Assembly (NCBI RefSeq): GCF_020497125.1
Contig: NC_059093.1
Location: 22,751,301-22,815,300, forward strand
DNA: 64,000 bases
Direction: 5' to 3'
Source: Mauremys mutica
Taxonomy: Eukaryota; Chordata; Testudines; Geoemydidae
This document shows positions 34,571-45,974 of this stretch, one piece after another. The notes beneath the pieces were generated by a model. That model searched no databases. It was given only the letters and a program-made list of their open reading frames with translations, and was not told where the DNA came from. The position numbers and the translations under genes were made by a program. Each line of letters opens with the position of its first letter. Positions within the stretch are counted from its first letter, which is position 1.

Positions 34571-34592
34571 AAAAAGACAAAAAGCGGGGGAA
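34571..34592 (+). promoter_or_regulatory. polypurine tract
   Basis: A purine-rich run (AAAAAGACAAAAAGCGGGGG) lies directly before the 3' LTR, the normal plus-strand primer position. Confidence 0.8.
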
Positions 34593-34740
34593 TGTAGTAA
34601 GAGGAGGCCCTAAGATATAAACCTTGGTATCAGAGGCCCAGTGTGAGGCCTGAGGCCTGAACTAAAGTAATGGTCAAGACTTTGCTAACATAAAGCAAAG
34701 TTAAGCTGTGAGCCAGAGGCAGGCCCTGCTCACAGAAGCC
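34593..34740 (+). repeat. truncated 3' LTR
   Basis: TGTAGTAAGAGGAGGCCC onward follows the 5' LTR for about 148 bp and stops at CTCACAGAAGCC, where unrelated C-rich sequence begins. Confidence 0.85.
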
Positions 34741-36040
34741 AGGGTTCCTTATCCATGGGTCAGTCTCCCGTGCGGTTGGGGCACAGGAGAGCCCCTGCAC
34801 CTGTGCTACTAACCCTGCACCTCCCTCCTGCACCGCACTGTTCACCCTGCACCCTCCCCTATGTCCCTAATTCTGTGCCCCTCTCCTGCACCTCAACCTC
34901 TGCACCCCCAACCCTGGGCCCCCTTCTGCACCCCAACCCTTCACCCCCCTCTGTGCTTCTAACCCTCCACTGTTCACCCTGTGCCCTCCCCCACGCCTCT
35001 AAGGTTCCCCTGCCAGCTTCTGTGAGCAGGGCCTGCCTCTGGCTCACCGCTTCTGTGAGCTTCTGTGCCCTCTTCAACCCCTCCAGTGCCCTAACCCCTG
35101 TACCCCAACCCTGAGCCCCCTCCTGTGCTTGTAACCCCTGCACTATTCACCCTGTGCCCTCCCCCACGCCCCCAACTCTCTGCCCCCTCCAGCACCCCAA
35201 CCCATGCACCCCTCACCCTGTGCCTGCCTCTGGTATCCCTAATAGCTGCACCCCTAGCCCTGTGCCCCCATCTTGCAACCCTAACCCCTGCACTTCCTCT
35301 GGCACCCCTAACCCTGTGCCCCCTCCTGCACCTCTGCACTCCCAACCCCTGCTTCCTCCAGCACCACTAACCCCTGCATCCCTCCTGCGCCCATTCCAGG
35401 AAACTGGCCTGGATGCACAGAGCAGCTGGCATTGCTGCTTGCTCCCCCCCCCTCCGCCGCCCCCCGAACACTGCTCCTCCGCACATCGCTAGGGGGCTGT
35501 GAGGGGGGAGCAAGGAATGACATCAGGGCTCCCTGCACCCGGGTCACCTTCCCCACCTGGGCTGCTGCTCTCTGGCCTCCCCTTACCTAGCACAGGTGGG
35601 CAAGGTGACCTGGATGCAGGGAGCTCTGATGTCGCTCCTTGCTCCCCCCCTCACAGCCCCCTATGGGGGCATGGAGGAACATTGGGGGGAGCAGTATCCG
35701 CTCATCACCGCTATCTCCCCCTTCTCTTCCCCTCCCTCCCCTCATGTTCCTATGCCGGGAGGGAGCAGGGAGAAATCTGGGCACCACCCCAAGCAGCACT
35801 CCCCTGCCAGCCGGGAGCAGTTTCTGACTTTACACCAGCAGCACACACCTCTCTGCTACCGTACAGCACCGCCCTTGACCATGGTACCCCTGGGCAATTC
35901 CCTGGTGTCACCCACCTCTAAGGCTGGCCCTGGCTATGGGCTTCAGAGGGAGTGACCAGACCAGGCGGCCATGGAGAGCTCCAGCCCCTGTTCTCCCCTC
36001 CCAGCTTCTAGCAATCAGAGGCCAGGGACATGCTTCCATG
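34741..36040. other. C-rich low-complexity intergenic sequence
   Basis: Degenerate repeats of CCCCTGCACC(C/T)CTAACCCTGTGCCC type to about 35400, then GC-rich sequence with an internal duplicate (GATGTC/GACATC..GCTCC..CTGCA stretches near 35515 and 35620). No gene is supported. Confidence 0.5.
35008..35047 (-). repeat. inverted LTR fragment
   Basis: GCCAGCTTCTGTGAGCAGGG and CCTGCCTCTGGCTCAC are the reverse complement of the sequence where the 3' LTR breaks off (about 34705-34740). Confidence 0.75.
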
Positions 36041-37060
36041 CTGATGATAGGTACTGCTCCATAACGATCCAAAGTACCTTCATAGTCCTCATCTGAGTCA
36101 GATGCCACCCACCGAAGATTGATTTTCCTGTCTAGTGGTTCAGGTTCTGTAGTGTCTGCATCAGACTGCTGCACTTTGAGGACTTCTGACAACATGTTTC
36201 ACACCTCGTCCCTCTCAGATTTGAAAGGCTCTTCAGATTCTTAAATCTTGGGTCGAGTGCTGTAGCTATCTCTAGAAATCTCACCTTGTACCTTTTTTGT
36301 GTTTAGTCAAATTTGAAGTAAGTGTTCTTAAATTGAACAATGCGTGCTGGGTCAGCACCCAAGATTGACGTAAAACAAAATATATGGCACAATGCAGAAA
36401 AAACCATGGAGCAGGAGACATACAGTTTTTCATCAAGGTCTTCAGTCCCAAATTAAATTAAAACATTATTTTTTAACGAGCGTCATCAGCATGGAAGCAT
36501 GTCCTCTGGAATGGTGGTTGAAGTATGAAGGCATACGGATGTTAACATATCTGGCACATTAATACCTTGCAATGCTGGCTACACAAGTGCTACGAGAGAG
36601 CTTGTTCTCACTTTCAGGTGACATTTATAAGATGCAGCCAGCATTATCTCCAGTAAATGTAAACAAACTTGTTTGTCTTAGCAATTGGCTGAATAAGAAG
36701 TAGGACTGACTGGACTTGTAGGCTCTACAGTTTTACATGTTTTCTTTTTGAGTGCAGTTATGCAACAAAAACCAAAACCCTACATATGCAAGTTGCACTT
36801 TAATGATAAAGAGATTGCACTACAATACCGTATATTTGTACAGTGTAAATATTTGTTATAAAAATGTGTAGTGAGCACTGTACACTTTGTATTCTATGTT
36901 GTAATTGAAATTAATATATTTGAAATGTAGAAAAACATCAAAAATAGAATATATTGAAATTGGTATCTATTGATTAACAGTGTGATTGAAACTGAGATTA
37001 ATCACAATTTTCTTTAAGTTTAATTGCATAAATTAACTGTGATTAATTGACAGCCCTAGG
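36040..37060 (-). mobile_element. decayed DNA transposon remnant
   Basis: The right end reads GATTAATTGACAGCCCTA with preceding AATCACAATTTTC, the TTAATC-rich terminal motif of a widespread reptile DNA transposon, perhaps hAT. The left part encodes on the minus strand a fragment with WVASDSDEDYEG, followed by stops. Family assignment is uncertain. Confidence 0.4.
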
Positions 37061-38156
37061 TTGGAATTGTTCTGACACATGCAGGACAGTCTAGAACATC
37101 TGTGTGCAGGGAAAGAGCCTGGGGGGAATTGTGCTGTGAAATTATTTCCTGTTCTGACATGTCCCCAATTGCCCTTTTTGCCCTAACAGGCTGCAGCGCA
37201 ACATCCATGTTTTGCTCCAGCTCATTCCGTCCTTCCAGGGGCCGGGGAAGGGAAATGGCTGCAGTGGAGATGGTAGAGGAGGGATTATCGGGGAGTGGCT
37301 GGTGGGTTCCCTTTGTGGGGAGAAAGGGCAGCAAATACATAGGGGGTGGGAACTTCCGGGAAGGTTGGTCTGAATGTGGGAGGGGGCAGGAAATCCACAG
37401 GGTGGGGAAAGGGTGGGGGACAGGGTGTGACAAACCTGCTGGGATTTGTTTACTGTGAGGCTCCAGCGTTTCTCAAATGCTGCCACCAGAGGCTTTGATT
37501 GTGGCCACAGCCTCCTGGGCTGTAATTGAGGAGGAGTCGGGGGCAGGAAGGCGGCGGATCTTCCCCTGGGGCTGCCTGCAGGGGCTGGTCCCTACCCCCT
37601 TCCGGAGTCATCAACACTGTAGGAGCAGGCAACCAGTGGGAGATCCCAACCTTCCCAGGTGCAGTGGGGCTCGGGCTTCAGGCTTCTGCTCCGGGATGGG
37701 GGGTGGCAGGCTCAGTCAAGATACATGGAACGTAGGCTGGGTGTGTATGTGTAAAGTGCCTAGTCAGCAAGCTGTAAATTGGCCATTTAGCAACCTCAGC
37801 TTGAGCAAGGCAGGAGGGGAGGGGGCTTGGGTGCCACAGAAAGGGCAGCTTGACCCCGCCTCCTTCCTGATAAGAATTGTGTTGAAGTTGCTAATACATG
37901 CATTTTAAAAAGAGCAGGATGTACCCTGAGGAATGTCTATTGAGGTCTCAAGGCTGCAGACTCTGTAAAAACCCACAGCTGGTTAATCAATAATCAGAAG
38001 GACCGTCTTGCTTGATCATTGAAATGCTTAACAAGGTTTCTTTAAGGGACATGTCTTTCTGTTACTAATGTATAAATAAGGGGAAAAGCTTGAGAAAGTG
38101 GGACTCGTTTGGGGACTCTTCGGGACTGGTCTCTCCTTCTGGATGCACCCTGTGTT
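37061..38156. other. intergenic, possible LTR-like end
   Basis: No gene is supported. The 3' part (about 37920-38150) has TATAAATAAGGGG and GGACTCGTTTGGGGACTC, which could be a retroviral LTR promoter, but no second copy is in the window. Confidence 0.35.
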
Positions 38157-39085
38157 CCTCATTCCCAGCTTCTGGCAAACAGAGGCTCACCGCTGGCTAA
38201 GAGCTTCTGATGGACCCATCCTCCATGAATTTATCTAGTTCTTTCTTGAACCCTGTTATAGTCTTGGCCTTCACAACATCCTCTGGCAAGGAGTTCCACA
38301 GGTTGATTGTATGTTGTGTGAGGAAATAATTCCTTTGGTTTGTTTTAAACCTGCTGCCTATTAATTTCATTTGGTGACCCCCTAGTTCTTGTGTTATGAG
38401 AAGGACTAAATAACACTTCCTTATTTACTTTCTCCACACCAGTCATGACTGTATAAACCTCCATCTTACCCCCTTTAGTCGTCTCTTTTCCAAGGTGAAA
38501 AGTCCCGATCTTCTGAATCTCTCCTTGTACAGAAGCTGTTCTGTACCCCTCATCATTTTTGTTGCCCTTTTCTGAATCTTTCCAATTCCAATCTATTTTT
38601 TTTGAGATGGGGCGACCACATCAACACGCAGTATTCAAGGTGTGGGCACACCGTGGATTTCTATAGAGGTGATATGATATTTTCTGTCTTATTATCTATC
38701 CCTCTCTTAATGATTCCCAACATCCTATTGTACACTGAGTGGATATTTTCTGAGAACTATCCACAGTGACTCCAACATCTCATTCTTGAGTGGTAACAGC
38801 TAATTTAGACCCTATCATTTGATATGTGTAGTTGGGATTATGTTTTCCAGTGTTCATTACTTTGCATTTATCAACATTGAAATTCATCTGCCATTTTGTT
38901 GCCCAGTTACCCAGTTTTGTGAGAGCTCTTTGTAGCTCTTCGCAGTCTGCTTTGGATTTAACTATCATGAGTAGTTTTGTAGCATCTGCAAATTTTGCCA
39001 CCTCACTGTTTATTGCTTTTCCCAGAGCAGTTGAACAGTATTGGTCCCAGTACGGACCCATGGGAGACACCTGGGGATGAGAGGG
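38157..39085 (-). mobile_element. CR1 LINE 3' half fragment
   Basis: Reverse-oriented CR1 ORF2. The minus strand encodes [39 protein letters not shown] and further C-terminal RT sequence, with frameshifts. The catalytic FADD reads FADA here. It begins in the 3' tail near TTCTGGCAAACAGAGGC. Confidence 0.88.
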
Positions 39086-39868
39086 AAGATCCTCTTCTGA
39101 CACTGGCAGACCAGGTGCCAGCTCCTGCCAAGGCCTTTAGGCCTTACTGAGAAGTGACAAATGAATGGCTGGAAACTGGTCTTGCTCACCTGTTTGTTAG
39201 TGTTGTTTTAGATTTATAAAAATGTGTTTCGTGTTTAGACTTTATGAAAAGCTTGTGAGTTGCTGCATGCATTATTCTCACCTATAATAGCTGTAGCCCA
39301 TGGTATAAGGTGATCTCTAAGTGTTGGCACTAAAACTGTAAAGCCCCTCGCTGCCACCACCCCCCCCACCCCGAGTCGGGAGAGAAGCATTACCAAGTGT
39401 GAAATGCTAGTTTACCAGGAGAGGAGTCATCTCCTTTCCAACGAGAGAAGGCCCTGAATGAGACATCGGACAAGCCACTGTGGATCATCGGTGGACAAAA
39501 GGTTGATTGCTCCCTCACACGCACCCACACCCAGGCAGTGGAGATGTTCACAAACACTTGCCCCATCAGTTTGAGCTCTGGGAGAATGGAATAAAAATCC
39601 CTGTCAGTAAGAAACTGTCCCTGTGCTGCTTGGACTTCATGGAGATGGCGCGACTTGTGAGCATAAGCAAGGGATCCCGGCTGTTTGGCCAGGGGTAGCC
39701 CTAAGGGACGTACAGAGCTTGAGTGTTACAGCAGCTTCTACTGCTGTTTGAAACCTCAGACTGTAACTCCTTTGTGTGTATGTTTACCTGCTTTAACCTG
39801 GTAAATACGTTTCTTATTTCTTTTCCTAGTCAGTAAAGCTTTAGCTCTAAGCTGCTCTCATCAGCTTC
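39086..39868. other. intergenic, unclassified
   Basis: No gene seen. GTTTACCTGCTTTAACCTGG and CAGTAAAGCTTTAGCTC near 39785-39850 look LTR-like, but this is not confirmed. Confidence 0.35.
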
Positions 39869-40056
39869 ATTACTCCACTGGCCACGAGAGGCGGTAGCTC
39901 TGTCAGCGGGAGAAGCTCTCCTGCCGACACTGCGCTCTCTACAACGGCGCCTAGATCGGGATAACTTGTGTCGCTCAGGGATGTGGATTATTCACCCCCT
40001 CTCCCCCGAGTGATGTAAGTTATGCCGAAGTACGTTCTAGTGTAGACAAGGTCTAA
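39869..40056. mobile_element. Harbinger-type MITE, partial
   Basis: Contains GCGGGAGAAGCTCTCCTGCCG, a perfect-looking hairpin core, and ends TTCTAGTGTAGACAAGG, the shared Harbinger end. The left end is missing. Confidence 0.6.
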
Positions 40057-41335
40057 GATACCAGAGCTGCTGCTGCTATTTGAACAGGAAGAGAAGGAGG
40101 AGGCTGCAAGATGGTGAAGGAGAGAAAAGCAGCACTGCAGCAGCCGGAGAAGGTAAAGAACAGAAGAATCCAGAAGCCATGTCTGGTACAGATCCCCTCT
40201 CTGCAACCTCCCCAAAGCTCTCGTTTTAAGAGTGGTCTGGACTGTAGAGTATGAAGCTTTCTCCCATAGACGGTGAAGAAATAGCTTTGTACTCTAATGC
40301 TCTAGGTAAGGTCAGGTCTGTCAATGCCATTTAACTAATCCACTTTTAAGTCACATCTTTGCTAATCAACATTCATTTTGCTGAGTGTCCCCCTGTAGGC
40401 AAGGCCTGACTTCCATGCTCTGATCCGTCCCTTCAGTGCCCAGGGTTTGTGGTGCAGAAAGGGCAGCAGGCCGGAGGCCGGGCAGTGTCTGCAGCAGGCT
40501 GAGCAGGCACGTCTGTGCAGTGGGGCTCTCTCACTTTTTATGGCGAGGGTGCTGAAAGCCTGTGAACTGTGTGCTCACAGGCAGTGTGAAAACGTGCAAT
40601 TCCCACTCACTCTGCACAGGGGCAGCACAGCTCCGGGGTTCTCTGGAATCACACAGTAATGCTGGCTTTGTTCCCACAGCACCTGGAGCTTTGCACAGTG
40701 AGACATGGGGGTGCTGCAGCACCCGCCACACACCTCGTTCCAGCCCCTCTGCTTCTCTGCAGGGAACTTATTATGCCACGAGGGGATGCAGGGAGACTGT
40801 GCAGGAGTCCCAGGCCCACGCGCTGAGCACTGCAGCTCCGGTGCTGTGTGCGGGATTCATTTCTGCTCTCTGATAAAACTGCTCCAGGTTCCTCTGTCCA
40901 ACTAATATTCATCCAGGCTCCCTGGCGCTGTTAGTATCTGTCCAGAGCTCTCGCCAGCCCTGCCCCAGGAGAGCTGGGCGCTCGCCCTGCTCTAGGAGAG
41001 CCAGGCAGGCCCTGAGCACTAGACGGTGACCCTAGGCCAGTGGTGCCAGAACCATCTGTATAGTGGGGGGTGCTGAGCCACTGAACCAACTGTAACCCCT
41101 GGGTGTGATGGAAACCACGTCAAGCCAGGGGCTGCTGCAGCACCCCCAGTTCCAGCCCCTCTGCCCAGGCAGCTCCCCCAGCCTGACACACACACAGAGC
41201 CCCTGCACCCGCCCACCCCAGGGCTCCTCAGCCCAGAGGGGAGCCCCCCGGCTGAGTGGGGAATCAGAACCTCCCAAAATTACCCTGGGACCAGCATGAT
41301 CTGCCTCCGCCCTGCCCCGCTCTGCATGTATCCGG
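40057..41335. other. intergenic, nothing recognised
   Basis: Becomes GC-rich from 40400. ORFs are short and overlapping on both strands. No exon with convincing splice sites was found. Confidence 0.4.
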
Positions 41336-42005
41336 AGTGAGTCAGTTTCCCTGTCCCAACATGTGTCCTGCCCTGTGTCTCTTCTCTTCCCAGTTCCCTC
41401 CACCCCACCCCATTTCCCCTGCACCCCGGGCTGGGTCTCTGCCAACCCCCCTTCTCCCTTCCTGCCTCCAATATCTCCCAGCCCCTACAGGTCTATAGGG
41501 CTGGATCCCTCCCTTCCCCCTTCTCCCCTCATTTCCTGCCTCTGGGGGTCTATGGAGATGGGTCTCTCCTCCACCATCCTCACTCCTACCCCTCCTTATC
41601 CTGCTGCCTCTAGGGTTCTATGGGGCTGGGTCTTTCCTCCCTCCATCCCCGCCCCTGCCCCCAATATCCCTCTGGGCTCTATGGGGCTGGGGCTCTCTCC
41701 CTGCCCCTGTGCTCTCCCCCGTTCAACATGTCCTGGGAGTGACTCAGTTTCCCTGGACTGTTTCACCCCACTCACACGTGTCTGTTCTCTCCCCCAGCTT
41801 CCTCCACCCCACCCCATTTCCCCTGCACCCCAGGCTGGGTCTCTGCCAACCCCCTCTCCTCTCCTCCTGACCCCAATATCCCTTGCCCCAGGGATCTATA
41901 GGGCTGGGACTCTCCCTCCCCCAACAGCTCCCTGCCCCAGGCTGTCTAAGGGCCTTGGTCCCTCCCTGCAGCCCTGCCCCCAGCCTGAGGCTCACAGACA
42001 CTCCC
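41336..42005. repeat. local tandem duplication, about 400-bp unit
   Basis: A block with CCACCCCACCCCATTTCCCC, TGCACCCC and GCTGGGTCTCTGCCAACCCC occurs at about 41400-41455 and again at about 41803-41858. Both copies are preceded by (A)GTGA(G/C)TCAGTTTCCCTG and followed by a CTATAGGGCTGG stretch. Confidence 0.75.
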
Positions 42006-42018
42006 CGCCCAGCGGCTG

Positions 42019-42139
42019 TGACGTGTACTGGGGCTCTGACGTACGGTGACGTGCTCACCCCCCGCCCTCCCCGCAAGCCACTCACACGAGACCAGAACGA
42101 CTGAAGGTGTCATGTGTCCGTGGGCGGGGCTATGCAGAT
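42019..42139 (+). promoter_or_regulatory. candidate promoter: three CRE-like sites, GC box, octamer-like site
   Basis: TGACGT occurs at 42019, 42037 and 42047, within 34 bp. A GC box GGGCGGGGC is at 42122-42130 and ATGCAGAT, one base from the octamer, at 42132-42139. A possible non-coding exon follows, with donor-like GTCCG|GTGAGG near 42240. No ORF is attached. Confidence 0.35.
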
Positions 42140-42249
42140 GAGCAGTGTCTGGCGGCTTTCCAGAGAGCAGCGAGGTGAAGCGAAGAAGCCGGAGAGAATT
42201 CTCTGTGTGTGGATAGAATCCGTTGTGGGGAGTTCGTCCGGTGAGGGCC

Positions 42250-42934
42250 TGCACCGGAGTCACTTCGGAGCAGTGATAGCCACTGCGCTCCATAGTGACC
42301 AAAGGGGTGTGAATGGGGTGTGGTGCCTGGCGGGGAGCAGCTCATGGTGATATGGAAAGCAATGGGAGCAAGAGGTCCTGTCCTAGCACGAGGCAGACTG
42401 ATGGGGGTCTTGTTGCAATCATAAGGTATTTTCTTATCATTGCTATGAGGCTCTCTGTTGGGGAGGGGGTTGACTCATCACTGTTAAGGGGGAGAGCAAC
42501 TTCCCCTGTTCCCACTCAGTCTCTAGTGGGAGGCTGAGCTGGGATCTCTAGGGAGGGAAGCACAGGAGAAAAGAATCTGCCCTGTCAAACCTGGGTGTTC
42601 TGGCTCCCAGTCCCCCTGCTCTTGACCCCCTCCACTCCCAGAGCCAGGGAGAGAACCCAGGGGTCCTGGAGCCCAGCGCCCTCCTGCTCTGACTGTGAGA
42701 CCCTGCTCCCCTCCCAGGATGGTGCAGGGGTCACTGGGTCTGTGTCCCAGCTCTGCTAAGGGACTTGACGGATTTTCCCAAAGTGCTTCCTTCTCAATCC
42801 AGCACACCTGCCCCCCCTTCCCAGTCACTGCCCACCCGCATGTGGGGGCACCAGCACTGTGCCAGGGCGTGATGGGAAATTGTCCAAGCTGGCCCAGGGG
42901 AGACGTGTATGTTCCTGCTGCCTCCTGCTCAATG

Positions 42935-42967
<33 letters not shown>

Positions 42968-44785
42968 TGCAGGATTTTGTATCCTGCAGCAAGTGACTGA
43001 CACACACACACAGGTGCACAAAGGGACTCACACACTCCCAAGAACACTCACACACAACACACCTAGAGGGACATGCTAGCCCACCCCTGCAAAGACAGAA
43101 ACAATCACACTCCCAGCCACACACCAGAATAGTCACAGTCATGCTCAGAGACACAACCGCACACAGTTCACTCCCACTGCTCCCTACACAAGGACCTCTT
43201 GCCCCACACAGCATGTGCTGAGGCCTGTGGAACTCACTGCCACTGGACAGCTACCAAGGAGAATGGACCTTCCCAGGAGACCAATAGACATAGCCGTGGG
43301 GACAGAGGGGGCTGGGCTCCCAGGGTCTGACCCGGGCTGAGACTGGGCAAGAGGGGCCCATGGCTCTCACCTAGAGGGGTCTATCCAGCAGGGGGCAGCG
43401 TGACCCACACACAAACCCACCAGAATCACCTTTCTTAGTGGGTCTCTCAGGACATCCCCCACCCTGCCCCGGGTTGAGTATCAAAGGGGCAGCACAGGAC
43501 TCTGGGCCGTGTCTCCCCAGCCCCTCACTCACACACGCTGGCGAGTTGGGTAACTGCCAAGGGACTGCATAGGAGAGAGTCAGAGCCACAGTGAGAACCC
43601 AGGAGTCCTGGCTCTCCCCCCCCCGACACACACTCTAACCACTGCCCTCCACTCCCCTCCCAGGGCTGGGGATAGAACCCAGGAATTCTGACCACTAGCC
43701 CCCACCCCACTCTGACCACTAGACCCCACACGCCCCTTTTAGATTTAAGACTCGCTGCCTCTTCTATCCACCCAGCCCACCTGTCCACCCCTTTGCTGCA
43801 GGTTTTTGGGATACCACCCCTGCTCTGTGCTCCCCCAGTGCAGCCCAAGGTTTTTCCTCCCCCCAACCACACATCCTCACCCCCTCATGCTGGATCGTCT
43901 GCTTGGCCCCCCCAGCCCCTCTTGGGGCGCACTGTGCGGCATTGCTGGGGATTGTGCAACGGCCCAGCACCAGGCAACGCAGAATGGAAACCACATGCCC
44001 TGCCCTGCCTCACCTGAGCTGCCCTCCAGGTGCATCGGAGCCCAGCACCCCGCACCTGGGCACTCCTGCCCCACAGGGGGTGAGCTGCAGCCCCCGCCAC
44101 ACTCCGCAGAGGGGAGAAGGGTCAGGCCAGCCAGCCCTTGTAAGATGGGGGAATCACTACCGGGGTCAACGGTATGGGGGCTGTGACATACGGAGAAACA
44201 GTTGGCGCACCGGCAGAGGGCAGCAGAGCATGCACACACACACACACACAATTGCTAATATACATAAACACCCTCACAAATCCAGCAAAAACCAACACAA
44301 CAGTTAACAGATGCAAACACAGGCACAAATCCAGTCACATGAACACATACATCTGCACAGCTACAAACACAACCCCCACCCACAGCTGCAATAACACGCA
44401 CACGTGCATGCACACGCACACACAAAACCCCTGCAGAACACCAAACATGCACAAACACATGCAGAAATCCATCCACACACACACACCCCATCCCCATTCT
44501 GTACACACACCTTGAGTCACTGCGACACTGAATACTTCAATTGGATGGGGGGGGGCAGCACCATTGCTATTCCCTGTCCCCCAGGGCTTTTAGGGGGTGC
44601 ATTGGGGGCACAGGGGGCACGAGCCAATGCCAGCCAAGGGGGGGTTAGAAGTGAGAAAGGGGCTGTGGTTTCTGCACCACCCGGTTCCTGGCACAGGCTC
44701 GTTTGAGGATTTGCATTTCTTGGTAGTTTTCACCCCATCACCACTTCCTGCTCACCCCACTCCTGCTGTGTGAGATGGTTAAAGG
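42250..44785. other. intergenic GC-rich sequence with SINE pieces and CA repeats
   Basis: Holds a (GT)n run at about 42931-42965, SINE-like pieces (AACCCAGGAGTCCTGGCTC type) near 43600-43700 and (CA)n tracts at 44230-44480. No gene is supported. Confidence 0.5.
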
Positions 44786-44786
44786 A

Positions 44787-45120
44787 GGGATGGGAAGAAC
44801 CCAGGACTCCTGGCTCCCACCCCCACCTGTTCTAACATACCAGACCCTACTCTAACCCCAGCGCTGGGAATGGAACCCAGGAGTCCTGGCTCCCACCCCC
44901 ATCTGTTCTAACATACCAGACCCTACTCTAACCCCAGTGCTGGGAATGGAACCCAGGAGTCCTGGCTCCCACCCCCACCTGTTCTAACATACCAGACCCT
45001 ACTCTAACCCCAGCGCTGGGAATGGAACCCAGGAGTCCTGGCTCCCACCCCCATCTGTTCTAACATACCAGACCCTACTCTAACCCCAGCGCTGGGAATG
45101 GAACCCAGGAGTCCTGGCTT
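44787..45120 (-). repeat. 76-bp tandem array derived from a tRNA-type SINE
   Basis: More than four copies of a unit with AACCCAGGAGTCCTGGCTCC, CACCTGTTCTAACATACCAG and CCCTACTCTAACCCCAG. GCTGGGAATGG recurs at a 76-bp spacing (about 44863, 44939, 45015 and 45091). It is inverted relative to the SINE at 45167. Confidence 0.85.
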
Positions 45121-45166
45121 CCAGCCTCCCTTCCTCTAATCACTAGACCCCACTCGTACCCTTCTT

Positions 45167-45565
45167 GGGAGCCAGGACTCCTGGGTTCTATCCCCAACTC
45201 TGGGAGCAGACTGGGGTCTAGTGGTTAGAGCAGGAGGAGCCAGGACTCCTGGGTTCTGTCCCCAACTCTGGGAGCAGAGTGGGGTCTAGTGGTTAGAGCA
45301 GGAGGAGCCAGGACTCCTGGGTTTTATTCTCAGTGCTACTGTGTGACCCTGGGCCTCTATTTCTCCTCCCACTTTTTGGGTGTGGAGCCTGTAAACTCTC
45401 TGGGGCATGGCCTGTCTCTCGCTGTGTCTGGGCAGCGCCTGGCCCAATGGGGCCCTGATCTCAGCTGGGGCAGGGACTCTCTCTGTGTCTGTGCAGCCCC
45501 TGGCACAACAGGGGCCTTGATTCTGCCCCGGTCTCTGTAGGTGCTGCTGTTGTACAGATAAATAA
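45167..45565 (+). mobile_element. tRNA-derived SINE with CORE-like tail
   Basis: The head has two tandem copies of a unit with GGTCTAGTGGTTAGAGCAGG (box A-like) and CTCCTGGGTTCTATCCCC (box B-like). Then TGTGTGACCCTGGGCC, and a tail with GCAGCGCCTGGCCCAATGGG and GCCCTGATCTCAGCTGGGG. The tail unit resembles the minisatellite at 55.2-56.6 kb. Confidence 0.65.
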
Positions 45566-45818
45566 TCATGATACTAGAAGCTGTGGCAGTGCGTGAGTGC
45601 ACCACCATTGCCGTGCAAGGGCTAAATGTGATTCTTATCCTTGTGACACACATCCCCCCGTGCACCCTTTCTCCCCCGCAAATCCCCGATTCTCCACCCT
45701 GAGCCCCTTGTGCTACTGCCCTTGTCAACGGCAGCGCAGAAAGCCGCCCAGCCCTAGTGCCAAAAGAAGATGATGTGTGTGTGGGGGGGAAAGCTTTGCA
45801 AAAATCGGTCACACCAAT

Positions 45819-45856
45819 AGGAAACCACACCCAGCAGTTTGTGACTTCACTTCCCA
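45819..45856 (+). promoter_or_regulatory. ETS/RUNX-like motif cluster upstream of candidate exon
   Basis: AGGAAACCACACC (45819-45831) joins an ETS core GGAA and a RUNX site AACCACA; CACTTCCC (about 45849-45856) is another ETS-type site. It lies 120-155 bp before the ATG at 45975. Confidence 0.3.
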
Positions 45857-45974
45857 AAATTAGGCGCGCGCACACACACACACACACAAAACCCCGCTCA
45901 AACAGCCCCCTTTGCCAATGCACCACCTCACCTCATCCAGGGAGTCTAGGCGGGGAGCTCCGTGTGGGAGCAGC

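Larger units (their letters stand above)
29592..34740 (+). mobile_element. endogenous retrovirus, non-autonomous or degraded
   Basis: A complete 5' LTR, primer-binding site, gag-like ORFs, about 3.1 kb of A/T-rich internal sequence without recognisable pol or env, a purine tract and a truncated 3' LTR. Where they overlap, the LTRs match closely (for example GAGGCCCTAAGATATAAACC), which suggests a fairly recent insertion. It cannot make a complete virus as seen. Confidence 0.82.

Noticed and set aside
44228..44500. CA-rich tract as a CRISPR-like or structured array
   Set aside because: Simple degenerate (CA)n sequence; no unit/spacer structure, and the genome is vertebrate.
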